Source: Variovorax sp. PAMC26660 | GTDB lineage: Bacteria > Pseudomonadota > Gammaproteobacteria > Burkholderiales > Burkholderiaceae_C | NCBI RefSeq assembly: GCF_014302995.1 | Contig: NZ_CP060295.1 | Span: 310,001-374,000 of the forward strand | Reading direction: 5' to 3' | DNA: 64,000 nt | In this document: piece by piece, positions 26,651 through 35,171 of the stretch | Numbering within the stretch: position 1 is the first letter of the stretch | Layout: each line of letters begins with the position of its first letter | Position numbers and translations under genes: made by a program | The notes under the pieces: model-generated | Databases searched by the model: none | Told to the model about the DNA's origin: nothing | The model's input: the letters and a program-made list of their open reading frames with translations, nothing else

Positions 26651-28033
26651 TCAGTGTGAAGCTTCGGCCAGCTTGGCGTCGGGCTTGACGGTCCGCAGCA
26701 GCGCAAGCATCTCTGTTTCGATGCGCTTGAGCGCCGCGTCAGTCTGGCCTTCGAAGCGCAGCACCAGCACGGGTGTGGTGTTGGAAGCGCGGATCAGGCC
26801 GAAACCATCGGGCCAGTCCACGCGCAGGCCATCGATGGTCGAGACCTTGGCGGGGGCCGCGAAGCTCGCGCCCTTGACGAGCTTGTCGACAACCGCGTGT
26901 GCTTCGCCTTCGGCGCAGGGCACGTTGAGTTCGGGCGTCGAGAAGCTGGTGGGCAGCGCGTTCAGCACATCGCTCGCATCCGGGCTCTTGCTCAAAATCT
27001 CGAGCAGGCGGCAGCCCGCGTAGGTACCGTCGTCGAAGCCGAACCAGCGCTCCTTGAAAAAGATGTGGCCGCTCATCTCGCCACCGAGCGGCGAATCGAT
27101 TTCCTTCATCTTCGCCTTGATGAGCGAATGGCCTGTCTTGAAGATCATCGGCACGCCGCCCGCGGCCTCGATGGCCGGCGCCAGGCGCTGCGAGCACTTC
27201 ACGTCGTAGACGATGGTGCCGCCCGGCACGCGCGACAGCACGTCCTGTGCAAAAAGTTGCATCTGGCGGTCCGGAAAGATGTTCTGGCCGTCCTTGGTGA
27301 CGATGCCCAGGCGGTCGCCGTCGCCGTCGAAGGCCAGGCCCAGTTCGGCATCGCCCGATGCCAGCGCGGCCATCAGGTCCTTGAGGTTCTCGGGCTTGCT
27401 CGGATCGGGGTGGTGATTGGGGAAGTCGCCGTCGACCTCGCTGAACAGCTCGGTCACCTCGCAGCCGATGGCGCGGAAGATGGCCGGAGCCGTCGCACCC
27501 GCGATGCCGTTGCCGGAATCCACCACGATCTTCATGGGGCGGGCCAGCTTGATGTCGCCGGCGATGCGCTTGACGTAGGCATCGGTCACGTCGACCTTGC
27601 GCACGCTGCCACCGGGTGCGAGCTTGGCGCTGCCCTCTTCCATGGTCTTGCGCAGGCCCTGGATCTCGTCGCCATAGATCGCGCGGCCGGCCAGCACCAT
27701 CTTGAAGCCGTTGTAGTCCTTGGGGTTGTGGCTGCCCGTGACCTGGATGCCGCTGGAGGCCAGCGTGTGGGCTGCGAAGTACAGCAGCGGGGTGGTGACG
27801 GCGCCCACGTCGATCACTTCGATGCCGGTGGCCACGAGGCCCTTGATGAGTGCTTCGACCAGCGCGGGGCCCGACAGGCGGCCATCGCGCCCCACGGCCA
27901 CGGACTTTTCACCGGCGGCGCGGGCAGCGCTGCCAAAGGCCCGGCCGAGCGCTTCGGCAACCTCGGCATCGAGGGTGACGGGCACGACGCCACGGATGTC
28001 ATAGGCCTTGAAGATCGACGCGCTGAGCTGCAT
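26651..28033 (-). CDS. Phosphomannomutase/phosphoglucomutase
   Basis: This 460-aa alpha-D-phosphohexomutase interconverts 1- and 6-phosphates of mannose or glucose for surface polysaccharide and LPS precursors. The start ATG at 28033 gives MQLSASIFKAYDIRGVVPVTLD. The phosphoserine site is Ser101 in TGSHNPKDYNGFK. The Mg-binding loop is LAFDGDGDRLGIV, the sugar loop GGEMSGHIFF and the phosphate loop in the C-terminal domain RASNTTPVLVLRFE. AlgC/ManB-type proteins often use both sugars, so I give no symbol. Read leftward ahead of waaA, in keeping with envelope biosynthesis. Confidence 0.93.
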   Translation of the reverse strand: MQLSASIFKAYDIRGVVPVTLDAEVAEALGRAFGSAARAAGEKSVAVGRDGRLSGPALVEALIKGLVATGIEVIDVGAVTTPLLYFAAHTLASSGIQVTGSHNPKDYNGFKMVLAGRAIYGDEIQGLRKTMEEGSAKLAPGGSVRKVDVTDAYVKRIAGDIKLARPMKIVVDSGNGIAGATAPAIFRAIGCEVTELFSEVDGDFPNHHPDPSKPENLKDLMAALASGDAELGLAFDGDGDRLGIVTKDGQNIFPDRQMQLFAQDVLSRVPGGTIVYDVKCSQRLAPAIEAAGGVPMIFKTGHSLIKAKMKEIDSPLGGEMSGHIFFKERWFGFDDGTYAGCRLLEILSKSPDASDVLNALPTSFSTPELNVPCAEGEAHAVVDKLVKGASFAAPAKVSTIDGLRVDWPDGFGLIRASNTTPVLVLRFEGQTDAALKRIETEMLALLRTVKPDAKLAEASH

Positions 28034-28143
28034 GAAGGGCGTTTCCCTGTTGTATTTGGAACGGGGCATTGTAGGCAACGCACCACGGGCCCACATGTCC
28101 GAAAACGGCCAGTTGAAACGAGTCGAAACCGTATCATTTGCCC

Positions 28144-29739
28144 ATGCCTACCACCCACGCCCCCACCGAAGCGCTCGAGAGCGACGCCTGCTACCTGGCG
28201 ATGAAGACGCACGATGCGCGCTTCGACGGGTCGTTCTTCACCGCCGTGACCTCCACCGGCATCTATTGCCGGCCGGTCTGCCGCGTGAAGCTGCCGCGGC
28301 GCGAGAACTGCCGGTTCTTCCGCCATGCGGCCCAGGCCGAGGCGGCGGGCTTTCGCCCCTGCCTGCGCTGCCGGCCCGAACTGGCCCCGCGTGCGGCGAG
28401 CTGGTCGACCGAGGACGCCTCGCGCATCCTGGCGCTGCAGGCCGCCCGGCTGATCGACGAGCCCGATGCGTGGTCCGAAGACGGCCCCGGTGCGGCGCAA
28501 ATTGCGGCGCGCCTGGGCGTGAGCGACCGCCACCTGCGGCGCATCTTCGAGGCGCAGTTCGGCGTGTCCCCCTTGCAGTACCTGCAGACGCGCCGCCTGC
28601 TGGCCGCCAAGCAGTTGATCGCCGACACCCGGCTGCCCATGACGCAAGTGGCGCTGGCCAGCGGCTTCGCCAGCGTGCGCCGTTTCAATGCAGCCTTTGT
28701 CGAGCACTACGGCCTCAACCCGAGCGCACTGCGGCGTGCCGGCGGCACCACCGTCGAGGGCGGCGGGGGCAAGGCGATCGAAGTGCGGCTGGGCTTTCGT
28801 CCGCCCTACGACACCCACGCCATGCTCGCCTTCTTCGCGCGCCGGGCGCTGCGCGGCGTCGAGATCGCCTCGACAGCAGACGGCAAGGAACCCGTCAAGG
28901 GCAGCACGCCCACCTACGTGAAGCTCGCCCGCACATTGCGCGTGCAGCAAGGCGGGCAGACCCACGCCGGCTGGCTGCAACTGCGCTTCGACATCGAGCG
29001 CGAGCAGATGCTACTGTCGGTCAGCGATTCGCTCGCCGCGGTGCTGCCCATCGTGATCAGCCGCGCACGCGCCATGTTCGACCTCGACGCCGAGCCGATG
29101 GCCATCAACGCCGCGCTGCATGCGGCCTTTCCGCACGGCGACGGGTTGCGCGTGCCGGGCACCGTCGACGGCTTCGAGCTGGCGGTGCGCGCGGTGCTGG
29201 GCCAGCAGATCACGGTGGCCGCGGCGCGCACGCTGGGCTCGCGGCTGGTCGAGGCCTTCGGCGAGGCGATCGTCACGCCCGTCGAAGGGTTGAACCGGTT
29301 GTTTCCCACACCGGCAGCCATTGCGGCCGCAAGCGGCGACGCACTGGGCCAGCTCGGCATCGTGCGCCAGCGGCAGACCGCCCTGCAGGCCATCGCCCGC
29401 GAAGTCGCGTCCGGCAAGCTGGCCCTGCATGCGGGTGCCGACGTGCCATCGACCATCGCGGCGCTGCAGGAGCTTCCCGGCATCGGCGCATGGACCGCGC
29501 AGTACATCGCGATGCGGGCCCTGCGCTGGCCCGACGCCTTTCCGGCCGGCGATGTCGCGCTGCAGAAGGCGCTGGGCGTCACCACCTCCCGCGCGGCCAG
29601 CGAAGCCTCGCAGGCCTGGCGGCCCTGGCGCAGCTACGCGGTGCTGCGCGCCTGGCATGCGCCCTCGCCTTCGACGGTTGCCGCCGACCCGGTTGCCACC
29701 GAATCTCCCATCATCACCACGGCAGGCCTCACCGCCTGA
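28144..29739 (+). CDS. Ada/AlkA fusion: methyl sensor, AraC-type HTH and 3-methyladenine DNA glycosylase
   Basis: A 531-aa three-part protein. Residues about 12 to 80 are an Ada N-terminal zinc domain with Cys42, Cys46, Cys73 and Cys76, spaced exactly as Ada Cys38/42/69/72; the first would accept a methyl group from DNA phosphotriesters. Residues about 92 to 195 form an AraC helix-turn-helix region (AAQIAARLGVSDRHLRRIFEAQFGVSPLQYL). Residues about 205 to 500 are an AlkA-type glycosylase, with the HhH loop LPGIGAWTAQYIAMRALRWPDAFPAGD and catalytic Asp470. Ogt is encoded 6 bp later, so this sensor probably activates its own operon after alkylation damage. Start chosen at 28144 ATG over a TTG two codons upstream. 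Confidence 0.9.
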   Translation: MPTTHAPTEALESDACYLAMKTHDARFDGSFFTAVTSTGIYCRPVCRVKLPRRENCRFFRHAAQAEAAGFRPCLRCRPELAPRAASWSTEDASRILALQAARLIDEPDAWSEDGPGAAQIAARLGVSDRHLRRIFEAQFGVSPLQYLQTRRLLAAKQLIADTRLPMTQVALASGFASVRRFNAAFVEHYGLNPSALRRAGGTTVEGGGGKAIEVRLGFRPPYDTHAMLAFFARRALRGVEIASTADGKEPVKGSTPTYVKLARTLRVQQGGQTHAGWLQLRFDIEREQMLLSVSDSLAAVLPIVISRARAMFDLDAEPMAINAALHAAFPHGDGLRVPGTVDGFELAVRAVLGQQITVAAARTLGSRLVEAFGEAIVTPVEGLNRLFPTPAAIAAASGDALGQLGIVRQRQTALQAIAREVASGKLALHAGADVPSTIAALQELPGIGAWTAQYIAMRALRWPDAFPAGDVALQKALGVTTSRAASEASQAWRPWRSYAVLRAWHAPSPSTVAADPVATESPIITTAGLTA

Positions 29740-29745
29740 AATGTC

Positions 29746-30243
29746 ATGAAGTTCAAGAGCAAAGTCATCTACACCTCGCACATCGACACGCCGCTGGGCG
29801 GCATCACGATGGCCGCCACCGACCTGGGCCTGGCCGGTGTCTGGTTCGACCAGCAACGCCACTGGCCCGACACCACCGGCTGGCAGACCAAGGACGACCA
29901 TCCCGCGCTGGTCGAGGCCGCCGCGCAACTGCACGACTACTTCGCCGGCAAGCGCGACAACTTCGACATGAAGCTCGACCTGTCGCACGGCACCGCCTTC
30001 CAGCAAAGCGTGTGGCAGCAGTTGCTGGCCATTCCGGCCGGCGCGACCACGAGCTACGGTGCACTGAGCGTCAACGTCGGCAACCCGGCTGCTGTGCGCG
30101 CGGTGGGCGCGGCCGTGGGGCGCAACCCGATCAGCGTGATCGTGCCCTGCCACCGCGTGCTCGGCGCCGACGGTTCCCTGACCGGTTACGCTGGCGGGCT
30201 CGATCGCAAGACAGCGCTGCTGGAGCTAGAGGGCGCGCTGTAG
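29746..30243 (+). CDS. ogt: Methylated-DNA--protein-cysteine S-methyltransferase
   Basis: This 165-aa suicide enzyme removes O6-alkyl groups from guanine in DNA. It has the N-terminal SKVIYTSHIDTPLGGITMAATDLGL, then TAFQQSVWQQLLAIPAGATTSYGALSVNVGNPAAVRAVGAA and the active site IVPCHRVLGADGSLTGYAGG with Cys135. The Arg finger and Asn hinge are present. It follows the Ada/AlkA fusion by 6 bp and is surely co-transcribed. Together the genes give phosphotriester sensing, base excision and direct reversal. Confidence 0.95.
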   Translation: MKFKSKVIYTSHIDTPLGGITMAATDLGLAGVWFDQQRHWPDTTGWQTKDDHPALVEAAAQLHDYFAGKRDNFDMKLDLSHGTAFQQSVWQQLLAIPAGATTSYGALSVNVGNPAAVRAVGAAVGRNPISVIVPCHRVLGADGSLTGYAGGLDRKTALLELEGAL

Positions 30244-30271
30244 CACCACCCCGAAGAAGACAGAAAGACGC

Positions 30272-31216
30272 ATGACCACAACGAACAACAACACCGTCGT
30301 CGCAGCACCACCGGCCGCGTCTACCGCCTGGCTTATCGATCTGGTGCTCCTGGCCGCGCTCTGGGGCGCGTCTTTCCTCTTCATGCGCATCGGCGCCGCC
30401 GAGTTCGGCGCGCTGCCGACGGCCGCCGTGCGGGTGGCAATTGCCTCGCTGTTCCTGCTGCCGATCGCGCTGCTGCGCGGCCAGGGTCCGTCCCTCGCGA
30501 AGCACTGGAAGGCCAGCCTCGCGGTCGGCGTCTTCAATTCGGGCATGCCGTTCGCGCTCTTCTGCTTCGCGCTGCTGACCATCAACACCGGCCTTGCCGC
30601 CGTGCTCAATGCCACGACCCCGATGTTCGGCGCGCTGGTGGCATGGGCGTGGTTCCGCGAGCGCCCCAACGGTTCGCGCCTCATCGGCCTGGTGATCGGC
30701 TTTGCCGGCGTGGCGATGCTCGCCAGCCGCAGCGCCGGCCTGCATGCGGGCGCCAGCGGCCATGCGGCACTGTGGGCCGTGCTCGCCTGCCTGGGCGCCT
30801 GCCTGTGCTACGGCATTTCGGCCAGCGCCACGCGGCGCCACCTGGGCGGCGTGCCCGCGCTGACCACAGCCACCGGCAGCCAGATCGGCGCCACGCTGTT
30901 CCTCGCGCTGCCCGCCATCTGGCTCTGGCCTGCGCAGATGCCCAGCCTGCGCGCCTGGCTCGCGCTGCTGGCCCTGGGCATTGCCTGCACCGGCGTGGCG
31001 TACATCCTGTTCTTTCGCCTGATCGAACGCGCCGGCCCCGCCCGCGCGCTGACTGTGACTTTCCTTGTGCCCGTTTTCGCGCTCTTCTATGGCGCGGTCT
31101 TCCTGGGCGAGAGCATCACGCAGTGGATGCTGATCTGCGCGGTGGTGATCGTCTGCGGCGTGGCCCTGTCGACCGGCATCGTGAAGCTCGGCCCCACGCG
31201 CAAGGCCACAGTCTGA
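30272..31216 (+). CDS. DMT-superfamily EamA transporter
   Basis: This 314-aa inner-membrane protein has two EamA halves of five helices each. The first half starts LIDLVLLAALWGASFLFMRIGAAEFGALPTAAVRVAIAS and ends around FGALVAWAWFRERPNGSRLIGLVIGFAGVAML. The second includes LWAVLACLGACLCYGISASATRRHL and ends YGAVFLGESITQWMLICAVVIVCGVAL. The family exports metabolites or amino acids; no substrate can be assigned. The stop at 31216 faces the DUF1345 gene with a 21-bp gap containing an inverted repeat. Confidence 0.9.
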   Translation: MTTTNNNTVVAAPPAASTAWLIDLVLLAALWGASFLFMRIGAAEFGALPTAAVRVAIASLFLLPIALLRGQGPSLAKHWKASLAVGVFNSGMPFALFCFALLTINTGLAAVLNATTPMFGALVAWAWFRERPNGSRLIGLVIGFAGVAMLASRSAGLHAGASGHAALWAVLACLGACLCYGISASATRRHLGGVPALTTATGSQIGATLFLALPAIWLWPAQMPSLRAWLALLALGIACTGVAYILFFRLIERAGPARALTVTFLVPVFALFYGAVFLGESITQWMLICAVVIVCGVALSTGIVKLGPTRKATV

Positions 31217-31237
31217 CGGTCTTTCGGGTGGCCGGGC

Positions 31238-31891
31238 CTATACGGCGCCGGCCACCACGTTGACCGACAACGCCAGCACCAGCATGTTGAAAGCGAACGA
31301 CAGCATGCTGTGAATGAGCGTGATGCGGCGCATCTCGCGCGAGGTCGCCTGGACGTCCGACACCTGCGAGGTCATGCCGATCACGTACGAGTAGTAGAGA
31401 AAGTCGAAGTAGTCCGGATCGTCCTTGCCCGGAAAGTCCAGGCCCCCATCGGGTGAGCCGCCCTTCTGGTCGATGTAGTAGCGGTGCGCGTAGTGGAACG
31501 CGTAGATCGAATGCATCATCAGCCAGGAGCCCACCAGCGCCACCAGACCGAGCGCGATGTGGACGGCGCGCACGATGCCGTCCATCTGCTTGACCTCCTG
31601 CAGCATCATCGCGATGGCCACCACGCTCACGCCGACCGCCACCAGCATCGAGACCAGGATCACGATGTTGGGCTGGTCCAGCAACTGCGCGCGCTCGCGC
31701 GTGCGCTTCGCATCGAAGGTGTCGGCCAGCCACCACGTCAGCACCTGGAACACCAGCACGCCCGCGCACCAGCCGGCCAGGCCGCGCGCCGTGAAGCCGA
31801 TGGGCCAGGGCATCAGCGCGACGGCAATGCCGACCACGCCGCCATACAGAAGACGCTGGGGGCCGGTAGTGGTGGAGAGGTGTTGGCGCAT
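31238..31891 (-). CDS. DUF1345 membrane protein
   Basis: A 217-aa protein with about five hydrophobic helices and a periplasmic/cytosolic segment HRYYIDQKGGSPDGGLDFPGKDDPDYFDFLYYSYVIGMTSQVSDV. That segment (DPDYxDFLYFSFxIGMTxQVSDV) is diagnostic of DUF1345. The N-terminal MRQHLSTTTGPQRLLYGGVVGIAVAL start at 31891 fits. The family has no known biochemical function. Alone, convergent with the DMT gene. Confidence 0.88.
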   Translation of the reverse strand: MRQHLSTTTGPQRLLYGGVVGIAVALMPWPIGFTARGLAGWCAGVLVFQVLTWWLADTFDAKRTRERAQLLDQPNIVILVSMLVAVGVSVVAIAMMLQEVKQMDGIVRAVHIALGLVALVGSWLMMHSIYAFHYAHRYYIDQKGGSPDGGLDFPGKDDPDYFDFLYYSYVIGMTSQVSDVQATSREMRRITLIHSMLSFAFNMLVLALSVNVVAGAV

Positions 31892-32015
31892 GCGGCACTG
31901 TAGCGCCGCGCGGCCCGCCTTCGCGGAGGACTCTGTGTAGCCACTCTTCGCAAGACGGGAGCTTGCAGCCAGCCTTAGGCTGCGCCCCAACGAACGAAGA
32001 ACGGAGACACAGAGC

Positions 32016-33638
32016 ATGCCCACCGCCATTTCGAGCCCCCGCCCCGACGCACCGCCTCTCGCGTTCGCCCAGCGCATTGCACGCGTTGCATTGGGTGACG
32101 TGATCCATCGCTCCGCGCGCCGCTTCCAGCAGCGCACCGCGCTGATCGAGGGCGAGCACCGCATGTCCTATAGCGAACTCGACGCCGCGTCGAACCGCTT
32201 CGCACACCACCTGCTGGGCCTTGGCCTGGCCAGCGGCGAGCGCGTGGGCATGCTGTGCAACAACTCGATCCAGATGGTGGTCGCCATGCTCGGCATCCAG
32301 AAGGCGGGGCTGGTGTGGGTGCCGATCAACACCGCGCTCGCGGTGGATGCCATCGGCTACATCCTCGCGCATGCCGAAGTGCGCCACCTCGTGATCGACA
32401 CAGCGCTGCACGCCAGGCCCGAGCTGCGGCAACTGCTCGACGGCGCCGGCATCGCGCCCCTGCTGTGCGTGCTCGATGGCGACACGCCGGCAGCCGGGCT
32501 GTCGACCGTGCCGCAAGCCATTGCGCAAGGCCCGGCGACGCCGCCCGAAGTGAACATCGAGAGCAGCCAGCTCGCGCTCATCATGTACACGAGCGGCACC
32601 ACCGGCCGCCAGAAAGGCGTGATGCATTCGCATGCCTCGGTGCACTCGGTGCTGATGAGCAACATGGTCGAATGGGGCAGCAGCCCCGACCGCGGCGACG
32701 TGTGGAGCAGCGTGCTGCCGCTCTTTCATTGCGGCCAGCACACGGTGCTGATGTCGGCGCTGACGGTGGGCGGCGCGCTCGTCATCTTGCGCGGCTTCGA
32801 TCCCGGCGCGGTGCTCGGCGCCATCGAGCGCCACAAGATCACGGTGATGGTCGGCCTGCCGATGATGTACGGCGCATTGCTGGCGCACCCGCAGCGCCCC
32901 ACGCGCGATCTGTCGAGCCTGCGCCTGTGCGTTTACGCGATGGCCCCCATGTCACGCACGCTGCTGCTGCGGCTGCTCGACGAGTTCTGCCCCAACTTCG
33001 CGCTGGTCTCCGGCCAGACCGAGATGTACCCCGGCGCCACCATCTTCGAGGCGCATGAGCAGCGCAAGCGCTTCGGTTCGTACTGGGGCGTGGCCACACT
33101 GGTCAACGAGGTCGCGGTGATGGGCGACGACGGCGATCTGCTCGGCCCCGATCAGGTCGGCGAGATCGTCTTTCGCGGGCCCAACGTGATGCTCGGCTAC
33201 TACAAGGACCCGGAAGCCACGGCCCAGGTGCAGCGCTTTGGCTGGCACCACTCGGGCGACCTGGGCAAGCTCGACGAGGACGGGCAACTGATCTTCCTTG
33301 ACCGCCTCAAGGACATGGTGAAGTCGGGCGGCGAGAACGTGCCGTCGATCAAGGTCGAAGAGGTGCTGCTGCGCCACCCCGCCGTGCTCAACGCGGCCGT
33401 GGTGGGCCTGCCGCACGACCATTGGGGCGAGGCCATCACGGCCTTCGTGACGCGCCGGCCCGATGCGCCGGCAGACTTCGATGAAGCGGCGCTGACGGCG
33501 CACTGCAAGGCGAACCTCGGCGGCTTCGAGGTGCCGAAGGAAATCATCTTTCTTGCGGCACTGCCGATGACGTCGACCGGCAAGATCCAGAAGTTCGAGC
33601 TGCGCCGCGCGCACCAGTCGCACTATCAGCCCGGCTGA
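32016..33638 (+). CDS. AMP-binding acyl-CoA synthetase A
   Basis: This 540-aa adenylate-forming ligase would activate a carboxylic acid to an acyl-CoA. N-terminal half: GDVIHRSARRFQQRTALIEG. P-loop core: IMYTSGTTGRQKGVMHSHAS. Further motifs are VSGQTEMYPG (A5), the hinge GWHHSGDLGKLDEDGQLIFLDRLKDMVKSGGENV and the catalytic Lys in SMTSTGKIQKFELR-type TSTGKIQKF. The substrate is not predictable. It sits beside the dehydrogenase cluster that a divergent TetR regulator probably controls. The last 13 bp overlap the end of the convergent second ligase. Confidence 0.9.
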   Translation: MPTAISSPRPDAPPLAFAQRIARVALGDVIHRSARRFQQRTALIEGEHRMSYSELDAASNRFAHHLLGLGLASGERVGMLCNNSIQMVVAMLGIQKAGLVWVPINTALAVDAIGYILAHAEVRHLVIDTALHARPELRQLLDGAGIAPLLCVLDGDTPAAGLSTVPQAIAQGPATPPEVNIESSQLALIMYTSGTTGRQKGVMHSHASVHSVLMSNMVEWGSSPDRGDVWSSVLPLFHCGQHTVLMSALTVGGALVILRGFDPGAVLGAIERHKITVMVGLPMMYGALLAHPQRPTRDLSSLRLCVYAMAPMSRTLLLRLLDEFCPNFALVSGQTEMYPGATIFEAHEQRKRFGSYWGVATLVNEVAVMGDDGDLLGPDQVGEIVFRGPNVMLGYYKDPEATAQVQRFGWHHSGDLGKLDEDGQLIFLDRLKDMVKSGGENVPSIKVEEVLLRHPAVLNAAVVGLPHDHWGEAITAFVTRRPDAPADFDEAALTAHCKANLGGFEVPKEIIFLAALPMTSTGKIQKFELRRAHQSHYQPG

Positions 33639-35167
33639 GGCGGCAACAGCGCGGCGCGCACTTCCTTCTTCAGCACCTTGCCCACCTTGGAGCGCGGCAG
33701 GTCGACCCAGACCTCGACCTGCTTGGGCGCCTTCACGCTGCCGATGCGCGCCTTGACGAAGGCCTTGATGTCTTCCGCATCCACCTGCCGCCCGGCATGC
33801 AGTTGCAGCACCGCCACCACGCGCTCGCCCCACTTCTCGTCGGGCAGGCCGATGACGGCGCTGTCCTGCACGTCGGGGTGCTGCATCAGCACCTGCTCCA
33901 CCTCGGCGGAGTAGACGTTGAAGCCGCCCGAGATGATCATGTCCTTGGCGCGGTCGACGATGTAGAGAAAGCCGTCGGCATCGAGGTAGCCGATGTCGCC
34001 CGTGTGATGCCAGCCGTGGCGCGAAGCCTCCTGCGTGGCCTTCGGGTCCTTGTAGTAGCCGAGCATCACGAGCGAGCCGCGCACCACGATCTCGCCGGTT
34101 TCACCGGTGGGCAGCAGCGCGCCGTCGCTGTTCATCACGCCGACCTGCACCAGCGGGCCGGGTCGCCCCGCCGAAGCCAGGCGATGCCGCGCCACCGTGC
34201 CGTCGACATTGAAGTGCTCGCGCGGCGACATCATCGAGATCATCATCGGCGCCTCGGTCTGGCCGAACAGTTGCGCCATGACCGGGCCGATCTTCTGCAG
34301 CGCCTCTTCCAGCCGCGCAGCCGACATGGGCGCCGCGCCATACCAGAAGCATTGCAGCGAATCGAGTTGGGTCGTCGCGAGCTGCGGATGCTGCAGCAGC
34401 ATGTAGATCAGCGTGGGCGGCAGGAATGTGTGGGTGACGCGGTGCCGCTCGATCAATTCAAGGAACTCACCCAGGTCGGGCTTGGGCATGATCACGACCT
34501 GCCCGCCCAGCGCCATCACCGGCAGGCACAGCACGCCGGCCGCATGGGTGAGCGGCGCGAGCGCGAGATAAGCGGGTCGGCCCTCGAAGGGGTAGCCCAT
34601 CAGCGTGAGCGCCGACATGGCTTCGAGATTGCGGCCCGAGAGCATCACGCCCTTGGGCTGGCCGGTGGTGCCGCCTGTGCCGGCAATCATGGCGACGTCA
34701 TCGACCACCGTTATGTCGATGGGCGCATCGCTCACATCTGCGAGCCATTGGTCCAGCGAGGGAGCGAAGGGCATCGGCTTGTCGATGCACACCAACGTCG
34801 TCACCTTGGGCAACTCGCCGCGCATCTGCTCGACCAGCGGCGCGTAGTTGCTGTGGAAGATCAGGCAACTGCAGTCGAAGGCGTCGAGCACGAAGCGATT
34901 TTCAGCCGCCTCGTTGCGAGGATTGATCGGGCACCACACGGCGGCGGCACGCGACAGCCCGAACACGCAGGCGAAGGCAACCGGGTCATTGCTCGACAGC
35001 ACTGCCACCTTGCTGCCCGGCACGACGCCACTGCGCTGCAGCGCGCGGGCCACGCGGTGGCTGAGCCGCTGCACGTCACCGTACGACAGCAGCACGTCGC
35101 CCATGCGCAGGCAAGGTGCGTCGGTGCCGAGCGAAGCACCCTTGTCCAGGTAGTCGACGAGGCGCAT
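33626..35167 (-). CDS. AMP-binding acyl-CoA synthetase B
   Basis: A 513-aa ligase with start MRLVDYLDKGASLGTDAPCLRMGD (ATG at 35167; the longer frame to 35314 lies inside the preceding gene). Motifs: MIAGTGGTTGQPKGVMLSG (P-loop variant), LFGQTEAPMM, GWHHTGDIGYLDADGFLYIVDRAKDMIISGGFNV and LPRSKVGKVLKKEVR with the catalytic Lys. It lies 4 bp after the saccharopine-dehydrogenase-like gene, so they form an operon with the SDR gene. Fatty- or aromatic-acid activation is likely; substrate unknown. Confidence 0.9.
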   Translation of the reverse strand: MRLVDYLDKGASLGTDAPCLRMGDVLLSYGDVQRLSHRVARALQRSGVVPGSKVAVLSSNDPVAFACVFGLSRAAAVWCPINPRNEAAENRFVLDAFDCSCLIFHSNYAPLVEQMRGELPKVTTLVCIDKPMPFAPSLDQWLADVSDAPIDITVVDDVAMIAGTGGTTGQPKGVMLSGRNLEAMSALTLMGYPFEGRPAYLALAPLTHAAGVLCLPVMALGGQVVIMPKPDLGEFLELIERHRVTHTFLPPTLIYMLLQHPQLATTQLDSLQCFWYGAAPMSAARLEEALQKIGPVMAQLFGQTEAPMMISMMSPREHFNVDGTVARHRLASAGRPGPLVQVGVMNSDGALLPTGETGEIVVRGSLVMLGYYKDPKATQEASRHGWHHTGDIGYLDADGFLYIVDRAKDMIISGGFNVYSAEVEQVLMQHPDVQDSAVIGLPDEKWGERVVAVLQLHAGRQVDAEDIKAFVKARIGSVKAPKQVEVWVDLPRSKVGKVLKKEVRAALLPPQPG

Positions 35168-35171
35168 CGGG

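Noticed and set aside
31229..31256. GTGGCCGG / CCGGCCAC inverted repeat between DMT and DUF1345 genes
   Set aside because: No T run on either side, and it overlaps the DUF1345 stop region; not called as a terminator.
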